A DNA stretch of 64,000 bases from assembly GCA_017394705.1 (NCBI GenBank), contig JAFPXH010000005.1, positions 186,001-250,000 on the forward strand. The letters run 5' to 3'. This DNA comes from Paludibacteraceae bacterium (GTDB lineage Bacteria; Bacteroidota; Bacteroidia; Bacteroidales; Paludibacteraceae). The notes beneath the pieces are model-generated. The model was not told the origin of the DNA and did no database searches. It worked only from the letters and a program-made list of their open reading frames with translations. Both the position numbers and the translations under genes were made by a program. The first letter of the stretch is position 1. The number at the start of each line of letters is the position of its first letter. Shown piece after piece: positions 52,201-61,583 of the stretch.

Positions 52201-53801
52201 TCGGTCAAAGTGTTGATGTCTCCACCTGCCTCTTTAATAGTACCAATTATAGTAGAGGAAACAGGAGCAGCAGGGTATTTCTTGTCATTCTCAGACACGA
52301 AATTCCAAGATAATCCTTTAATCTTATTTTTACCAACTAATTGCGTTAATAGAGATTTTTCTGAAACCTCTTTTTGTGTTAGCAGCCAAGAGATTAAATC
52401 CGCTTTGTTAGCAATATACTCTGTGGTACAATCTTCCTTGCCTATTCCATTAGCAGCCTCTCTATAGATATGTAAGTTTTCCACAAACTGCCATAAACGG
52501 AACTCTTCATAAATAGGATGAGATTTGGAGATACATTTCAAGTATTGTTTTTGCCATTTATCATCTTTTTCCTTAAATACATAATACTCGTACGGACATT
52601 CGTTGATTAGCGACTTCTTGCTTTTCAGCGGACGTTGATAGAAGATAATATCATTTAACAGCAAATACGTAAAATCCTTGCCGGCTATACTATTCCGATA
52701 AGCTTCATTTTGTGGATACAGCGCATGAATACACTCATCATACAAATCTCCATTTTGCAATTCGGGAATAAACTGCTTTTGAGTATCAAGGATGCGTTTT
52801 AACTCGTCCTTATAGTATTTTCGGTCAACGACACGTACCAACTGACCGATAATCTTTTGATCCGGATTTTGTAGCAAAGCATCGTAGATAAATTCTCCGA
52901 CGGTTTTGTGGCTTGCATCAATATCGTGTTGGGTCTTTAGTTTTAAAAGTCCCCAATCATCATCTGCCGGCGCTCTAAATGTTCTTCTAACTATACCATC
53001 TTTATCCATTGCATCAGTTCCATCGGAATTAAGAGTGGTTGAAACAATGAAGTTTTTAGTTTTACCTTCCCAATCTAAGGAATATTTGCTTTCTTTGGTA
53101 AAAATCCATCCATTTTCAAGACATACTTCATATACCGATTTTCCTTTTGACTTTTCGCCGGTATCGCGAACAGAAATAACTTTTTGTGTTATAAACTCTT
53201 GGCGCTTATTCTCTTTCTGCTCTTCTTCCTCTCCGCGGGCTTGATTATAACCGCGTTTTTGATTAAACTGCTGAAGAATCCAAGCTAATTCCTGCTTACT
53301 AATAGGCTGAGTTAAAGCTTTTTTACGCAGATAATAAATCGTCCAATCATATGCAATGTTTCGTTCGTTTACCAGCAATTCCGGATGTGCGTTTCCGAAA
53401 TCCTTTACCATTTCAAGGAATGAATCTTTGAACAAGAACGAATACTTCCCGTCAACAACATCCCATGCTAATTTGGGTTCAGCTCCTTTATTTAACTGAC
53501 CATAGCGATTCAACTCTTTGGTATAATGATCCGGCAAGAAACCAAGAATTGTTAAAACTCGGTTTAGACGTTCTCTGCGCAAAGCGTGACGCTCGTACAA
53601 ACGTCTCGCGCCTCGTGCGGCAGTACGAGTTGCTGTCTGGGAGATCGAATTACCGCTTTCAAAATCTCCCATTAACTTGGCATCCATAGGAATAATACGG
53701 CTACCTGCATGAGAAATGCTTTTCATGCCGTTTTCATCATTAACTACTGCCCAACCGATACTATTGGTTCCTAAATCTAAACCGAGAATTTTCTTCTTCA
53801 T
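49224..53801 (-). CDS. cas9: CRISPR-associated endonuclease Cas9 (large type II-C form)
   Basis: From ATG 53801 the protein is 1525 residues. RuvC-I is KKILGLDLGTNSIGWAVV (Asp 9) and the Arg-rich bridge helix is TRTAARGARRLYERHALRRE near residue 60. RuvC-II is IHIELGRDL (Glu near 747), HNH is YQIEHVIPQSRFFDDSMSNK (His near 873), and RuvC-III is RIDHRHHAMDAIVIAF (near 1075). All nuclease residues are present. The size is large for II-C in general but usual for Bacteroidota. An upstream in-frame ATG at 53831 overlaps the promoter -7 box, so 53801 is the start. Confidence 0.96.
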   Translation of the reverse strand: MKKKILGLDLGTNSIGWAVVNDENGMKSISHAGSRIIPMDAKLMGDFESGNSISQTATRTAARGARRLYERHALRRERLNRVLTILGFLPDHYTKELNRYGQLNKGAEPKLAWDVVDGKYSFLFKDSFLEMVKDFGNAHPELLVNERNIAYDWTIYYLRKKALTQPISKQELAWILQQFNQKRGYNQARGEEEEQKENKRQEFITQKVISVRDTGEKSKGKSVYEVCLENGWIFTKESKYSLDWEGKTKNFIVSTTLNSDGTDAMDKDGIVRRTFRAPADDDWGLLKLKTQHDIDASHKTVGEFIYDALLQNPDQKIIGQLVRVVDRKYYKDELKRILDTQKQFIPELQNGDLYDECIHALYPQNEAYRNSIAGKDFTYLLLNDIIFYQRPLKSKKSLINECPYEYYVFKEKDDKWQKQYLKCISKSHPIYEEFRLWQFVENLHIYREAANGIGKEDCTTEYIANKADLISWLLTQKEVSEKSLLTQLVGKNKIKGLSWNFVSENDKKYPAAPVSSTIIGTIKEAGGDINTLTDPFEIRKNKHHRKLSGKEQDEKAKKNNRIINNLEQIWHMLYSITDKSQLLAALKHYAETNHLSDVFVEKLGKMKPFSDYGAYSEKATRKLLNLMRSGEYWSEEAIDAQTKSRIDHILTGEVDDSVSERVREKLDTMHEVKDFQGLPLWLAEYVVYDVRKNDTKWEKPEDIDKYLQSFRLHSLNNPIVEQVVMESLRTVRDIWKQEGQIDEIHIELGRDLKQNAEQRKKTMLRQQENEKANLRAKLLLQEFMNPEMDVEEVHAYSPSQQELFRIYEDGVLSAYKPDDDTQRIINDLSSLKQPSLQDIKKYRLWLDQKYVSPYTGEIIPLAKLFTPAYQIEHVIPQSRFFDDSMSNKVICEAEVNARKDRMLGHEFIAQCGGENITLSGGKVVQVLSLQAYEDIIKKNFAGDPRKQEKLMLDEIPEKFVARQMNDSRYISRLMMQLLSNIVREKISNTEYEPEAVSKNLIVCNGATTTRLKKDWGINDVWNKIILPRFERLNQIQNTTVFTAKTANGHIIPNMPLELKQGFEKKRIDHRHHAMDAIVIAFTTRNHVALLSNESALDKDEKARYDLQTLLRKREVWRSADGKDHYKFTDFIAPYDGFQKDVQETLENIVVSFKQNLRVINKSNNHFVHFVKDEETGKLKKKRDPQEKGENWSIRKSLHKATVFGEVNLRRKKYVNLTYALQHVEDIVEKDLRAKLKELLQEGKNEKQIKQYFASEPDVWADVNLKRIEVFYYTKDTNDHYYAVRTALDDSFTEDYIRNKVTSEAIQKILLAHLERCNNDPKLAFSPDGIEKMNADIQALNNGVPHKPIFKVRTYEKAEKFAVGQIGAKSKKFVEADKGTNLFFAVYSTKMDDGSEKRSFVTIPFKVAVDCQKQGKKEWRTWLDKWVHGENLVAMNAKLNFILSPGDLVYVLKSDSALEIDRSRIYKFVSSSDTDAYFIPVAVASPIVNKVEYTQLNKISRICAEESLIKEICIPIKVDRLGNIIE

Positions 53802-53828
53802 GGTATCTGTATCTTTAAATTTTGCTCG

Positions 53829-53859
53829 CAAAGGTAATACATTTTTCTGAAATGTGCAA
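53829..53859 (-). promoter_or_regulatory. Promoter of cas9-cas1 and probably the array
   Basis: The minus strand has TTG (53859-53857), 20 bp and TACCTTTG (53836-53829). Transcription would start near 53822, which excludes the upstream ATG at 53831. Confidence 0.8.
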
Positions 53860-53886
53860 ATAAATAGAGAAAATCGATGATTTTTC

Positions 53887-53983
53887 GTTAAAGAGTTAAA
53901 GAGTTAAGATGGTTATACTGCGTAAAACGTTAAGCAGTAGGCAGGAATAGATAGAAATGGGTAGAAATGAGTAGAAAGGGATG
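53887..53983. repeat. Short-period repeats beside the cas9 promoter
   Basis: Three GTTAAAGA units are followed by several 10-bp units of the AGAAATGGGT type (53949-53981). No gene is seen in 53860-54033. Confidence 0.6.
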
Positions 53984-54013
53984 AAAAAAAGGGTGAGGCA
54001 CTGCCCCACCCTT
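53984..54013 (-). terminator. Terminator of the secreted-protein gene; near copy of the tracrRNA terminator
   Basis: On the minus strand a 10-bp stem AAGGGTGGGG / CCTCACCCTT with loop CAGTG is followed by T7. Over 29 bp it differs from the tracrRNA 3' hairpin region (45814-45842) at three positions only, in the same orientation, so the two copies bracket the CRISPR-Cas locus. Confidence 0.8.
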
Positions 54014-54033
54014 AAAAGAAAGATGAAATGGTT

Positions 54034-54648
54034 TTAGTCGATATAGCTTACGTACGAGCCACGGACACATTTCCAACTGCCGTTGTCAAGCAATATAACC
54101 TCATCGCCATAAACGCCATCTATCTTATCGCCGTCTCCATCTACGGCATACCAGTAACGGCCTTGCTTGATGAGGAAACAGCCGTTCCAGAAGAGATAAG
54201 GACTTTCATTCGAATAACACTCCACCTTACGGCCGGAACAATGGTAGATATCCCAAGAACCTGAACTGCGTTGGAACGTTACATAGCCAAACGGGAAATA
54301 ATAGATGGTCTTTCCGTAGATGCCGCTCACAAGGTCTCCGTCTTCGTCAGCCAGATACCATGTATTGCCTCGTCTGACGCGGTAATAGCCGTTGTACAAC
54401 AGGTTGATTTCATCGCCATAGAGGATGGAACTATTATTTCGATAGATGTATATCGTGCGGCCGGAAGTTCTTACATAACAGCCGTTCCACAAATCCTGGT
54501 AATTATCCGTGCAGAAAACGGCCTTGCGCGTAGTTACTTCATGACCGGAGTCCTCAAACCACAGGTCATACCTATCGGAAACAACATACTGCGCCTGCAT
54601 GCTTACGCAAGCCATCAATGCTACTAAAAAGGAATAGAATCGTTTCAT
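54034..54648 (-). CDS. Secreted repeat protein of unknown function
   Basis: ATG 54648 gives a 204-residue protein with a signal peptide (MKRFYSFLVALMACVSMQAQ). The mature part repeats a unit of about 40-50 residues: LWNGCYVRTSGRTIYIY, LLYNGYYRVRRGNTWYLADE, LFWNGCFLIKQGRYWYAVDG and LLDNGSWKCVRG, with GD-x-V/I-x-G-x-YG turns, resembling WG-type or choline-binding-like beta repeats. I cannot assign a function. It has its own terminator. Confidence 0.6.
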   Translation of the reverse strand: MKRFYSFLVALMACVSMQAQYVVSDRYDLWFEDSGHEVTTRKAVFCTDNYQDLWNGCYVRTSGRTIYIYRNNSSILYGDEINLLYNGYYRVRRGNTWYLADEDGDLVSGIYGKTIYYFPFGYVTFQRSSGSWDIYHCSGRKVECYSNESPYLFWNGCFLIKQGRYWYAVDGDGDKIDGVYGDEVILLDNGSWKCVRGSYVSYID

Positions 54649-54725
54649 AAGGCAACTATTTAAAGCGTTTAACAATCCGTTTCCCATCCAATAGCAATTA
54701 TCGTGCCACTCTTCCGTTTAATTGG

Positions 54726-55247
54726 TTACGCTTTAGCGGCCAGAGGAGACGGAGTGGCATATACACGCGCTGCGAGTTCCTGATCCAGGACATACAGTCC
54801 GTATGAATTGCCGTCCAACATCTTGAGTTTGTTGATGATATCAACCGCATTCTCTTCCTCCTCCACTTGCTCGTCGATAAACCACTGTAAACGGCTCTGC
54901 GCGGCATAGTCTTTCTCTTCTACAGCGATATGCATGAGGTTATTGATGAGCGAGGTAACATGTTGCTCATGCTTGTAGGTAGCCTCGAAAGCCGCTAACG
55001 GAGAAGCCCACTCCGTCTCAACCGCATCAATAGCCTTGAGCAGTACACGGCCGCCACGACTGATGAGGTAGTTATAGAAAATCTGCGCGTGGTCCTGCTC
55101 CTCCTTGAATTGGATAGCAAACCAGTTTGCCATGCCGGTAAAACCTTTGTCCTGGCAATAAGCAGACATACTCAGATACAAATATGCCGACCACATCTCG
55201 GCATTGATTTGGGCGTTAATAGCGTCCTCTAAACGTTTTGAAATCAT
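54726..55247 (-). CDS. ftnA: Non-haem ferritin
   Basis: The 173-residue protein stores iron in a 24-mer cage. The ferroxidase ligands are seen in NAEMWSAYLYLSMSAYC (Glu near 17), FKEEQDHAQIFYNYL (Glu and His near 50) and EEKDYAAQSRLQWFIDEQVE (residues about 94-130). It reads MISKRLEDAINAQINAEMWS at the start. It may limit iron-driven oxidative damage. It is one of several iron-related genes in the window but is not in the imelysin operon. Confidence 0.95.
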   Translation of the reverse strand: MISKRLEDAINAQINAEMWSAYLYLSMSAYCQDKGFTGMANWFAIQFKEEQDHAQIFYNYLISRGGRVLLKAIDAVETEWASPLAAFEATYKHEQHVTSLINNLMHIAVEEKDYAAQSRLQWFIDEQVEEEENAVDIINKLKMLDGNSYGLYVLDQELAARVYATPSPLAAKA

Positions 55248-55291
55248 AAATTTATTTACTATTTAATCATTTACTATTTGGTCATTTGTTT

Positions 55292-56266
55292 TTAGATACT
55301 CAGGGTGAGAAGGGCTTGCCATGAGTCTTCCTTGACATCCTTCTTCTGATGAATGGCCTTACTCAGGGGAATGAGTACTATGTCATCATTCTGGATACCA
55401 ACCATAACGTTGCGTTGCCCGTCCAGCAAAGCTTGCACTGCAGCGACCCCCATGCGGGATGCCAATATACGGTCATAGGCGGAAGGACTTCCGCCGCGTT
55501 GTAAATGGCCAAGGACAGTAACGCGGGTGGAGAATTCCGGATGAATCTTCTCAATCATTTTGGCTACCGTTGCGGCTCCTCCTTCAACTGCGTGCTCCTG
55601 AACCAGCACAATAGACGAACTCTTCGTTTTGCGTTTTCCGCTACCAATTGCTTCTTCAATCTGTTCCTTCACCTGTGCACGCTCGGGAATGATAGCTGCT
55701 TCACAGCCTCCCGCAATCGCGGCATTAAGCGTCAGAAATCCGGCATCACGGCCCATGACTTCTACCAAGAAAACACGTTCGTGTGATGTAGCAGTGTCAC
55801 GTAGTTTATCTATACATTCGGTAATCGTACTGAGCGAGGTGTCGTAGCCGATTGTAGCATCTGTGCCCCATAAGTCATTATCGATTGTACCGGGCAGGCC
55901 AATTACAGGAATATCGTACTCCTGTGCAAAGAGACGGCCCCCTGTGAAAGTGCCATCACCGCCTATAACCACTAAAGCATCAATCTTTTCCTTCTGAATG
56001 ACCTTATAAGCCTGTTTACGGCCTTCGGGTGTCATGAATTCCATACAACGTGCTGACTTGAGTATGGTTCCTCCGCGTTGTATTATACCTGACACATCTT
56101 GGGAAGTAAAACTCTTTACTTCGCCATCTATTAGACCTTTGTAGCCACGATAGATTGCTTTTACTTGCAAACCTTGCGCAATAGCAGCTCGTGTCACCGC
56201 ACGAATGGCTGCGTTCATTCCGGGGGCATCTCCCCCAGATGTTAATACACCGATTGTTTTAATCAT
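55292..56266 (-). CDS. pfkA: ATP-dependent 6-phosphofructokinase
   Basis: The 324-residue glycolytic kinase has [18 protein letters not shown] (ATP site), [31 protein letters not shown] (catalytic Asp in TIDND) and [19 protein letters not shown]. The residue after GGDG is T, and the family form is the bacterial ATP type. Size is standard. Confidence 0.95.
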   Translation of the reverse strand: MIKTIGVLTSGGDAPGMNAAIRAVTRAAIAQGLQVKAIYRGYKGLIDGEVKSFTSQDVSGIIQRGGTILKSARCMEFMTPEGRKQAYKVIQKEKIDALVVIGGDGTFTGGRLFAQEYDIPVIGLPGTIDNDLWGTDATIGYDTSLSTITECIDKLRDTATSHERVFLVEVMGRDAGFLTLNAAIAGGCEAAIIPERAQVKEQIEEAIGSGKRKTKSSSIVLVQEHAVEGGAATVAKMIEKIHPEFSTRVTVLGHLQRGGSPSAYDRILASRMGVAAVQALLDGQRNVMVGIQNDDIVLIPLSKAIHQKKDVKEDSWQALLTLSI

Positions 56267-56301
56267 TTTTCGTAATATTATATGGTGTATAGTGCAATAA
56301 G

Positions 56302-57198
56302 TTATCCGACTTGCACGTCCGGATTTATCTTGCGAATCATGCCTTTGAGCACATCTCCCGGTCCAAACTCATAGAACTCAGTTGCGCCATCAGCAATCAT
56401 GTTTTGCACGGATTGCGTCCAGCGAACGGGGGCTGTAAGTTGTTTCAAGAGGTTTTCGCGGATGATTTCCGGTTCTGTTTCTGCTTTGGCAGATACATTC
56501 TGGTAGATAGGACAGAAGGGTCTGTGGAAGTCCGTTTTGTTGATAGCGCTTGCCAAATCTTCTGCCGCGGGTTGCATCAACGGTGAATGGAAGGCACCTC
56601 CGACGGGGAGACGCAGCGCACGACGCGCCCCTGCTTCTTTGAGCGCTATGCAAGCCGCCTCAACCGCATCTATATCTCCGGAGATTACGATTTGACCCGG
56701 GCAGTTGAAGTTGGCTGCCACAACGGTGGCAGCATTTGTGATTTGTGATTGGTGATTGGTGATTTCTTGACAAATCTCCACCACTTTTTCATCCGGAAGA
56801 CCGAGGACGGCCGCCATCGTACCAGGGTTGGCCTCGCAGGCAGCCTGCATCGCTTGTGCGCGCGCGGACACTAATAATAAGGCGTCCTCAAAACGCAAAG
56901 CGCCACATGCTACGAGTGCGCTAAACTCACCAAGGCTGTGACCCGCTACCATGTCGGGTTTCTCGATGGTCAAAAGACGCTGTGCTACAACCGAATGCAG
57001 AAAAACAGCCGGCTGCGTCACTTTGGTCTGCTTGAGATCATCGGCCGTGCCGTTGAACATGACTTCAGTCAGCGAGAAGCCAAGCAGTCTGTCGGCTGCC
57101 TGGCACATCTCGCGGGCTTCTTTGTGCGCATCGTACAGATCTTTGCACATGCCCGGGAACTGGCTACCCTGCCCCGGGAAGATAAATGCTTTTAGCAT
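56302..57198 (-). CDS. fabD: Malonyl-CoA:ACP transacylase
   Basis: The 298-residue protein loads malonyl groups onto acyl carrier protein for fatty-acid synthesis. It has [37 protein letters not shown] (catalytic Ser in GHSLGE), the Arg of [11 protein letters not shown], and GGAFHSPLM (catalytic His). A repeat-derived loop [13 protein letters not shown] lies near residue 150, encoded by TTTGTGATTTGTGATTGG-type units, and is absent from usual FabD proteins. Confidence 0.94.
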   Translation of the reverse strand: MLKAFIFPGQGSQFPGMCKDLYDAHKEAREMCQAADRLLGFSLTEVMFNGTADDLKQTKVTQPAVFLHSVVAQRLLTIEKPDMVAGHSLGEFSALVACGALRFEDALLLVSARAQAMQAACEANPGTMAAVLGLPDEKVVEICQEITNHQSQITNAATVVAANFNCPGQIVISGDIDAVEAACIALKEAGARRALRLPVGGAFHSPLMQPAAEDLASAINKTDFHRPFCPIYQNVSAKAETEPEIIRENLLKQLTAPVRWTQSVQNMIADGATEFYEFGPGDVLKGMIRKINPDVQVG

Positions 57199-57233
57199 TT
57201 TCGTTTAGTGTTTAGTGTTTAGCGTTTAGTGGC
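57199..57233. repeat. TTTAGTG heptamer spacer
   Basis: Four units of TTTAGTG/TTTAGCG with 7-bp period fill the junction between the V-ATPase K gene and fabD. Confidence 0.8.
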
Positions 57234-57665
<432 letters not shown>

Positions 57666-57686
57666 TTATGATTTATAATTGCCAAT

Positions 57687-59462
57687 TTATGATTTACTAA
57701 AGGGTTGATATAGTTTGCCGGATCCCTCGTAGCCCGCGTTCTTGAAATACTCGACGAACGACAGACGCAGCGGGTGAACAAACGCTCCCAGACAAGCCAT
57801 CAGCAGGTTGAGAACGTGCCCGAAAGTCACAATGAGTATAAAACCGATCCATGTACCCACATTCGGGTTCTCGCCAAGCACTTGTGTACCGAGCTGGTTG
57901 AAGGCTGCACCTAACATTCCGCCCGCCAAACCAAGGGCGTAAAGACGGATGTATGAAAGCACATCGCCCAGCAGACCGGTGGCCATCTGGTACGTATCCC
58001 AGAGACCTGCTCCCACGTTAATCAACGGATTGCGGCCCGGTGTGTTGAACACGAAGATACCCAAGGCAGACACCGCGCCTATACCGATGAGTGTCCATTT
58101 GACAGTTTCGGTAGGCAGCGAGAACGTCATCGCCAGAATAGCCGTACAGATACCTCCCACAATGAGCAACAACCATCCCCAAGTAGAAACGGTGTTTTTG
58201 AACCCATCGCGTTTGGTATAAGAGACGGCTTTGATAGTCATAGCGAGAATGATATGTACGACACCTATAACGAGTGCCAGAACCATCATTACATCATATT
58301 CCCCAATCTTGCCATTAACACCTAAGTTATTGAACATCACTGCTTTTGCACTCTCCGGGAACCATTCTGCGCGGTAGATATCCACACCGAAGAAAGTGCC
58401 CATGAGGTAGCCCACAACAGTAGATCCGACACCCAGCGCCATGATAATACCGCCCAGTCCATCGAACATCTCAATCTTCAGTTTGCCTTTATAGATGAGA
58501 TATCCGATGAGGGTGAGCATGAGTCCGTACCCGCAGTCGCCAATACACAGGGCGAAGAAAAGCAGGAAACACGGGCCGAGAATGGGCGTCGGGTCAAACT
58601 CATTGTAGTTCGGCCAGCCGTACATACCTGTGAGGGGTTCGAAGAGTTTCACAAACCAGTTGTTGTGCAACTTGATTGGTGTAGCGTCTTCTTTAACCGG
58701 ATCGGCCTCCTCGTAATACACTTCAGCGGCAGCAAGCATCGCGTTCAATTCCGCCTCTTTGTCAATCGGGCAGAACCCCTCGAAGAGGCAGAGTGCGCCT
58801 TCAGCGAGTTTGTCTGTAGAGAGCGTAACGCGCTGCCAATCAATGTTTTGCCGCGCCTCCTTGAGTTGCGCTTTGATGTTCTCTATATTCGCGAGTTGCC
58901 ATGCTTCAATGCGGGCATTAGCGGCAGCAAGGAGTCCGTTGAGTTGTTCTGCCTCTTGGAGCCACTGCGCTTCGGATTTCTCGGGTGCAGGGAGTTCGGA
59001 GACCGGTAATTCGGAGTAATCGGAGTTATCCGAGTGATCCGAGACTGCAACGAAATAAGTCTTGCCTTCTTTCTCGGCGAGAGCTATCCCCCACCCGTCC
59101 CGGAACGCTTTGGACGAACAACTGAAGAAGCGAAGCGTGTACCCGGCTTTTGAGAGTTCTTTAATGCGCTCCGCATCGAACTCACCCCATACTGCGGCTT
59201 CTTTGGCAGCCTCTTGAGCAGCCGCAATACGCTCCTGAATATTTGCCCGTTCAGCAATCAGTTGGTCCGGCGCCCCTTGTTTGAGCAGACGACGCAGTTC
59301 ATCTTCGTGCTGAAGGGCTTTTTGAAGGTTCTCATCATCTTCGATGAGACCAGCCGCTTTTTGCGTGATATGCACTACGCCCAGTTCACGTAATTGCTCC
59401 AAGAAAGGCTCATAGTCGCGATGGAACACCAAGAAGGTGTATTTTTTCATTTGCGTAATCAT
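57687..59462 (-). CDS. V-type ATP synthase subunit I (stator, membrane)
   Basis: The 591-residue protein has a cytoplasmic coiled-coil N-terminal half and seven or eight helices from about residue 310 (GPCFLLFFALCIGDCGYGLM, LLGDVLSYIRLYALGLAGGM with the essential Arg in IRLYALGLAGG). It couples ion flow to rotation. Residues about 141-160 (SDHSDNSDYSELPVSELPAP) are a low-complexity insertion encoded by a short-period repeat. ATG 59462 overlaps the subunit D stop by 4 bp. Confidence 0.93.
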   Translation of the reverse strand: MITQMKKYTFLVFHRDYEPFLEQLRELGVVHITQKAAGLIEDDENLQKALQHEDELRRLLKQGAPDQLIAERANIQERIAAAQEAAKEAAVWGEFDAERIKELSKAGYTLRFFSCSSKAFRDGWGIALAEKEGKTYFVAVSDHSDNSDYSELPVSELPAPEKSEAQWLQEAEQLNGLLAAANARIEAWQLANIENIKAQLKEARQNIDWQRVTLSTDKLAEGALCLFEGFCPIDKEAELNAMLAAAEVYYEEADPVKEDATPIKLHNNWFVKLFEPLTGMYGWPNYNEFDPTPILGPCFLLFFALCIGDCGYGLMLTLIGYLIYKGKLKIEMFDGLGGIIMALGVGSTVVGYLMGTFFGVDIYRAEWFPESAKAVMFNNLGVNGKIGEYDVMMVLALVIGVVHIILAMTIKAVSYTKRDGFKNTVSTWGWLLLIVGGICTAILAMTFSLPTETVKWTLIGIGAVSALGIFVFNTPGRNPLINVGAGLWDTYQMATGLLGDVLSYIRLYALGLAGGMLGAAFNQLGTQVLGENPNVGTWIGFILIVTFGHVLNLLMACLGAFVHPLRLSFVEYFKNAGYEGSGKLYQPFSKS

Positions 59463-60058
59463 GCCTGCGCTCCTTTCTCTTTTTTAGCTTTCACAATCTT
59501 CTGGCTGGACTTATTGAGGTTCTCCTCGTCTTCCATAAATCGTTTGATTTTCCGGATGGCATCTTGATAGCCCGGAATCTGCACTTTCTCGAAGAGGTTC
59601 ACTTTCTGCGTTGTTTTCTTACGCGCATACTCAAGCAGTTCCACTTTACGCTGCACGAACTCCTGTCGAATCCCCACATCCGCAATGGCCTTGAGTTGCT
59701 CAAAGCCATCAGCAAACCATTTCGGGCTGGAAAACAACGAGAACTCTTTGGTCGAATAGACAACCTCATCCAGCACAGGTATGCGTACGCCGGCAATCTT
59801 TTTTACCGACATGCGCACATCGTCCACGTGAATGAGCGAGGTATCAAACTCCCCCCAAAGTGCAATCATCTTGTCGTAGTCCTTAATGCGGCGCTCGACT
59901 TCTTTATCCAAGTCCTCGAGCTCCTTCTTTGCCTTTTTCACTTCCAGCCGCAAAGCAGTCTCTTTGCTTTGCAAAGTAGGCAAAGTTCGTTGCCGCATCT
60001 TCAGGTCTTTTTCCAGACTCTGCAACGATGTTTTATTAAATTGATAAGTTATAGCCAT
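59459..60058 (-). CDS. V-type ATP synthase subunit D (central stalk)
   Basis: The 199-residue protein is almost wholly helical, with a coiled-coil start (LKMRQRTLPTLQSKETALRL, EVKKAKKELEDLDKEVERRI) and a coiled-coil end (YARKKTTQKVNLFEKVQIPG, YQDAIRKIKRFMEDEENLNK). It is the rotor shaft between the A3B3 head and the K ring. The stop overlaps the subunit I start as ATGA. A TTTTCTCATTT-type spacer separates it from subunit B. Confidence 0.92.
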   Translation of the reverse strand: MAITYQFNKTSLQSLEKDLKMRQRTLPTLQSKETALRLEVKKAKKELEDLDKEVERRIKDYDKMIALWGEFDTSLIHVDDVRMSVKKIAGVRIPVLDEVVYSTKEFSLFSSPKWFADGFEQLKAIADVGIRQEFVQRKVELLEYARKKTTQKVNLFEKVQIPGYQDAIRKIKRFMEDEENLNKSSQKIVKAKKEKGAQA

Positions 60059-60100
60059 GGCTATTTTCTTATTTTTTCATTTTCTCATTTTTATATTTTC

Positions 60101-61429
60101 TCATTTAGCCGGCCAATATTTCTCCACGAGAGCGGCTTTGATGTTGACCTCTTCAGGTTTGAAATATTTGCCAAACAACGACCATGCGATGTCGAGCATC
60201 TGAACGGTGTTGATGTTCACGTCAATAGCCAAAATCTCTCTCGAGTAATCGCGCGCGAAGTTCAGACACCGCTCATCATAATCAGTAAGGTCGAAACCAT
60301 TCTCTTTCTTCGTTTTAGCATTAGCCGCGTCGGCATACAGACGAACGGCGGCGTTCATAACCTGCGGATGATCTTCGCGGGTCTTTTTACCTGCAACCAA
60401 TTGTTTCAGACGTGAAAGTGAGCGGAACGGATCAACGATGACTTTTCCGATTTCAGAGTCACGGCGGAGATACAACTGACCTTCTGTGATGTAACCGGTG
60501 TTATCCGGAATAGCGTGCGTGATATCACCACCAGACAGGGTTGTTACGGCGATGATGGTAATCGAACCTCCACCAATTTCCTCCGGGAACTGAACCGCCT
60601 TCTCATATATCTTGGCGAGATCGGAATAGAGCGAGCCCGGCATAGAGTCTTTGGACGGGATTTGGTCCATACGGTTGGACACGATGGCCAGTGCATCGGC
60701 GTAAAGCGTCATATCGGTGAGAAGCACGAGCACTTTCTCGTGTTTCTCAACAGCGAAATACTCTGCGGCGGTAAGCGCCATATCCGGAATCAGCAGTCGT
60801 TCAACCGGCGGGTTCTCTGTCGTATTAACGAACGAGACGATATGGTCGAGCATGCCGGCGTTGGAGAAGACATTCTTGAAATAGAGGTAGTCATCGTTGG
60901 TCAGACCCATACCGCCGAGGATGATTTTATCTGCCTCTGCGCGGAGTGCTACGTTTGCCATCACCTGATTGTACGGTTGGTCCGGGTCGGCAAAGAACGG
61001 AATCTTCTGTCCAGAGACGAGGGTGTTGTTCAAGTCAATACCTGCAATACCCGTAGCAATCAGCTCTGACGGTTGTTTACGACGCACCGGGTTAACGGAT
61101 GGTCCACCGATCTCCACCTCTTTACCCTCAATAGCCGGTCCGCCATCAATAGGATCGCCGTAAGCGTTAAAGAAACGACCGGCCAGTTGGTCACTCACTT
61201 TGAGACTCGGCGCTTTACCGAGGAATACTACCTCTGCATTAGTCGGGATTCCTTCGGTACCTTGGAACACCTGCAGCGTTACCTCATCGCCGATGATTTT
61301 TACTACCTGCGCCAGTTTGCCGTTCACCGTAGCGAGTTCGTCATTACCTACTCCTTCGGCCTTGAGCGAACAGGTCGCTTTGGTGATTGCAGTAATCTGA
61401 GTGTAGATTTTTTGAAATGCTTTTGCCAT
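60101..61429 (-). CDS. V-type ATP synthase subunit B (non-catalytic head)
   Basis: The 442-residue protein has the V-type B features: FFNAYGDPIDGGPAIEGKEV, ELIATGIAGIDLNNTLVSGQ with no full Walker A, VLVLLTDMTLYADALAIVSN and NTGYITEGQLYLRRDSEIG. It forms the A3B3 hexamer with subunit A. In the usual Bacteroidales order it follows subunit A directly. Here a protease gene and a 154-bp leader stand between them, so B may depend on a new promoter or on read-through. Confidence 0.95.
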   Translation of the reverse strand: MAKAFQKIYTQITAITKATCSLKAEGVGNDELATVNGKLAQVVKIIGDEVTLQVFQGTEGIPTNAEVVFLGKAPSLKVSDQLAGRFFNAYGDPIDGGPAIEGKEVEIGGPSVNPVRRKQPSELIATGIAGIDLNNTLVSGQKIPFFADPDQPYNQVMANVALRAEADKIILGGMGLTNDDYLYFKNVFSNAGMLDHIVSFVNTTENPPVERLLIPDMALTAAEYFAVEKHEKVLVLLTDMTLYADALAIVSNRMDQIPSKDSMPGSLYSDLAKIYEKAVQFPEEIGGGSITIIAVTTLSGGDITHAIPDNTGYITEGQLYLRRDSEIGKVIVDPFRSLSRLKQLVAGKKTREDHPQVMNAAVRLYADAANAKTKKENGFDLTDYDERCLNFARDYSREILAIDVNINTVQMLDIAWSLFGKYFKPEEVNIKAALVEKYWPAK

Positions 61430-61583
61430 TCGCGCTGGCTATCCTCGTACATGTGCTAAAACAAAGTTTTAGTAGTAAGTACTCGGATGCCCTCGCTCTT
61501 CGGTCCGTGCGCACTCCGTTAGCACACGTCCCGAGGGAGGACCCTCTAAGCCAGATGAGAGGTTTTAAGTATCATTGTTACAT
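61430..61583 (-). other. Structured leader between the M6 protease and V-ATPase subunit B
   Basis: The gap holds several hairpins: GAGGG-AGGA-CCCTC (61533-61546), a region around GTGCGCAC (61517-61524), and CTAAAAC-AAA-GTTTTAG (61456-61472). It is richer in G and C than other gaps. No perfect TAnnTTTG promoter is seen for subunit B. It could be a terminator-attenuator, an mRNA processing site or a scar of the protease insertion. Confidence 0.5.

Noticed and set aside
53802..53831. Upstream ATG at 53831 as the cas9 start
   Set aside because: The -7 box of the promoter (53836-53829) overlaps it, so it would not be in the mRNA. The conserved KKILGLDLG start follows ATG 53801.
59564..60415. 283-codon plus-strand ORF across V-ATPase D and B
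   Set aside because: It spans two real genes on the other strand and the spacer between them.
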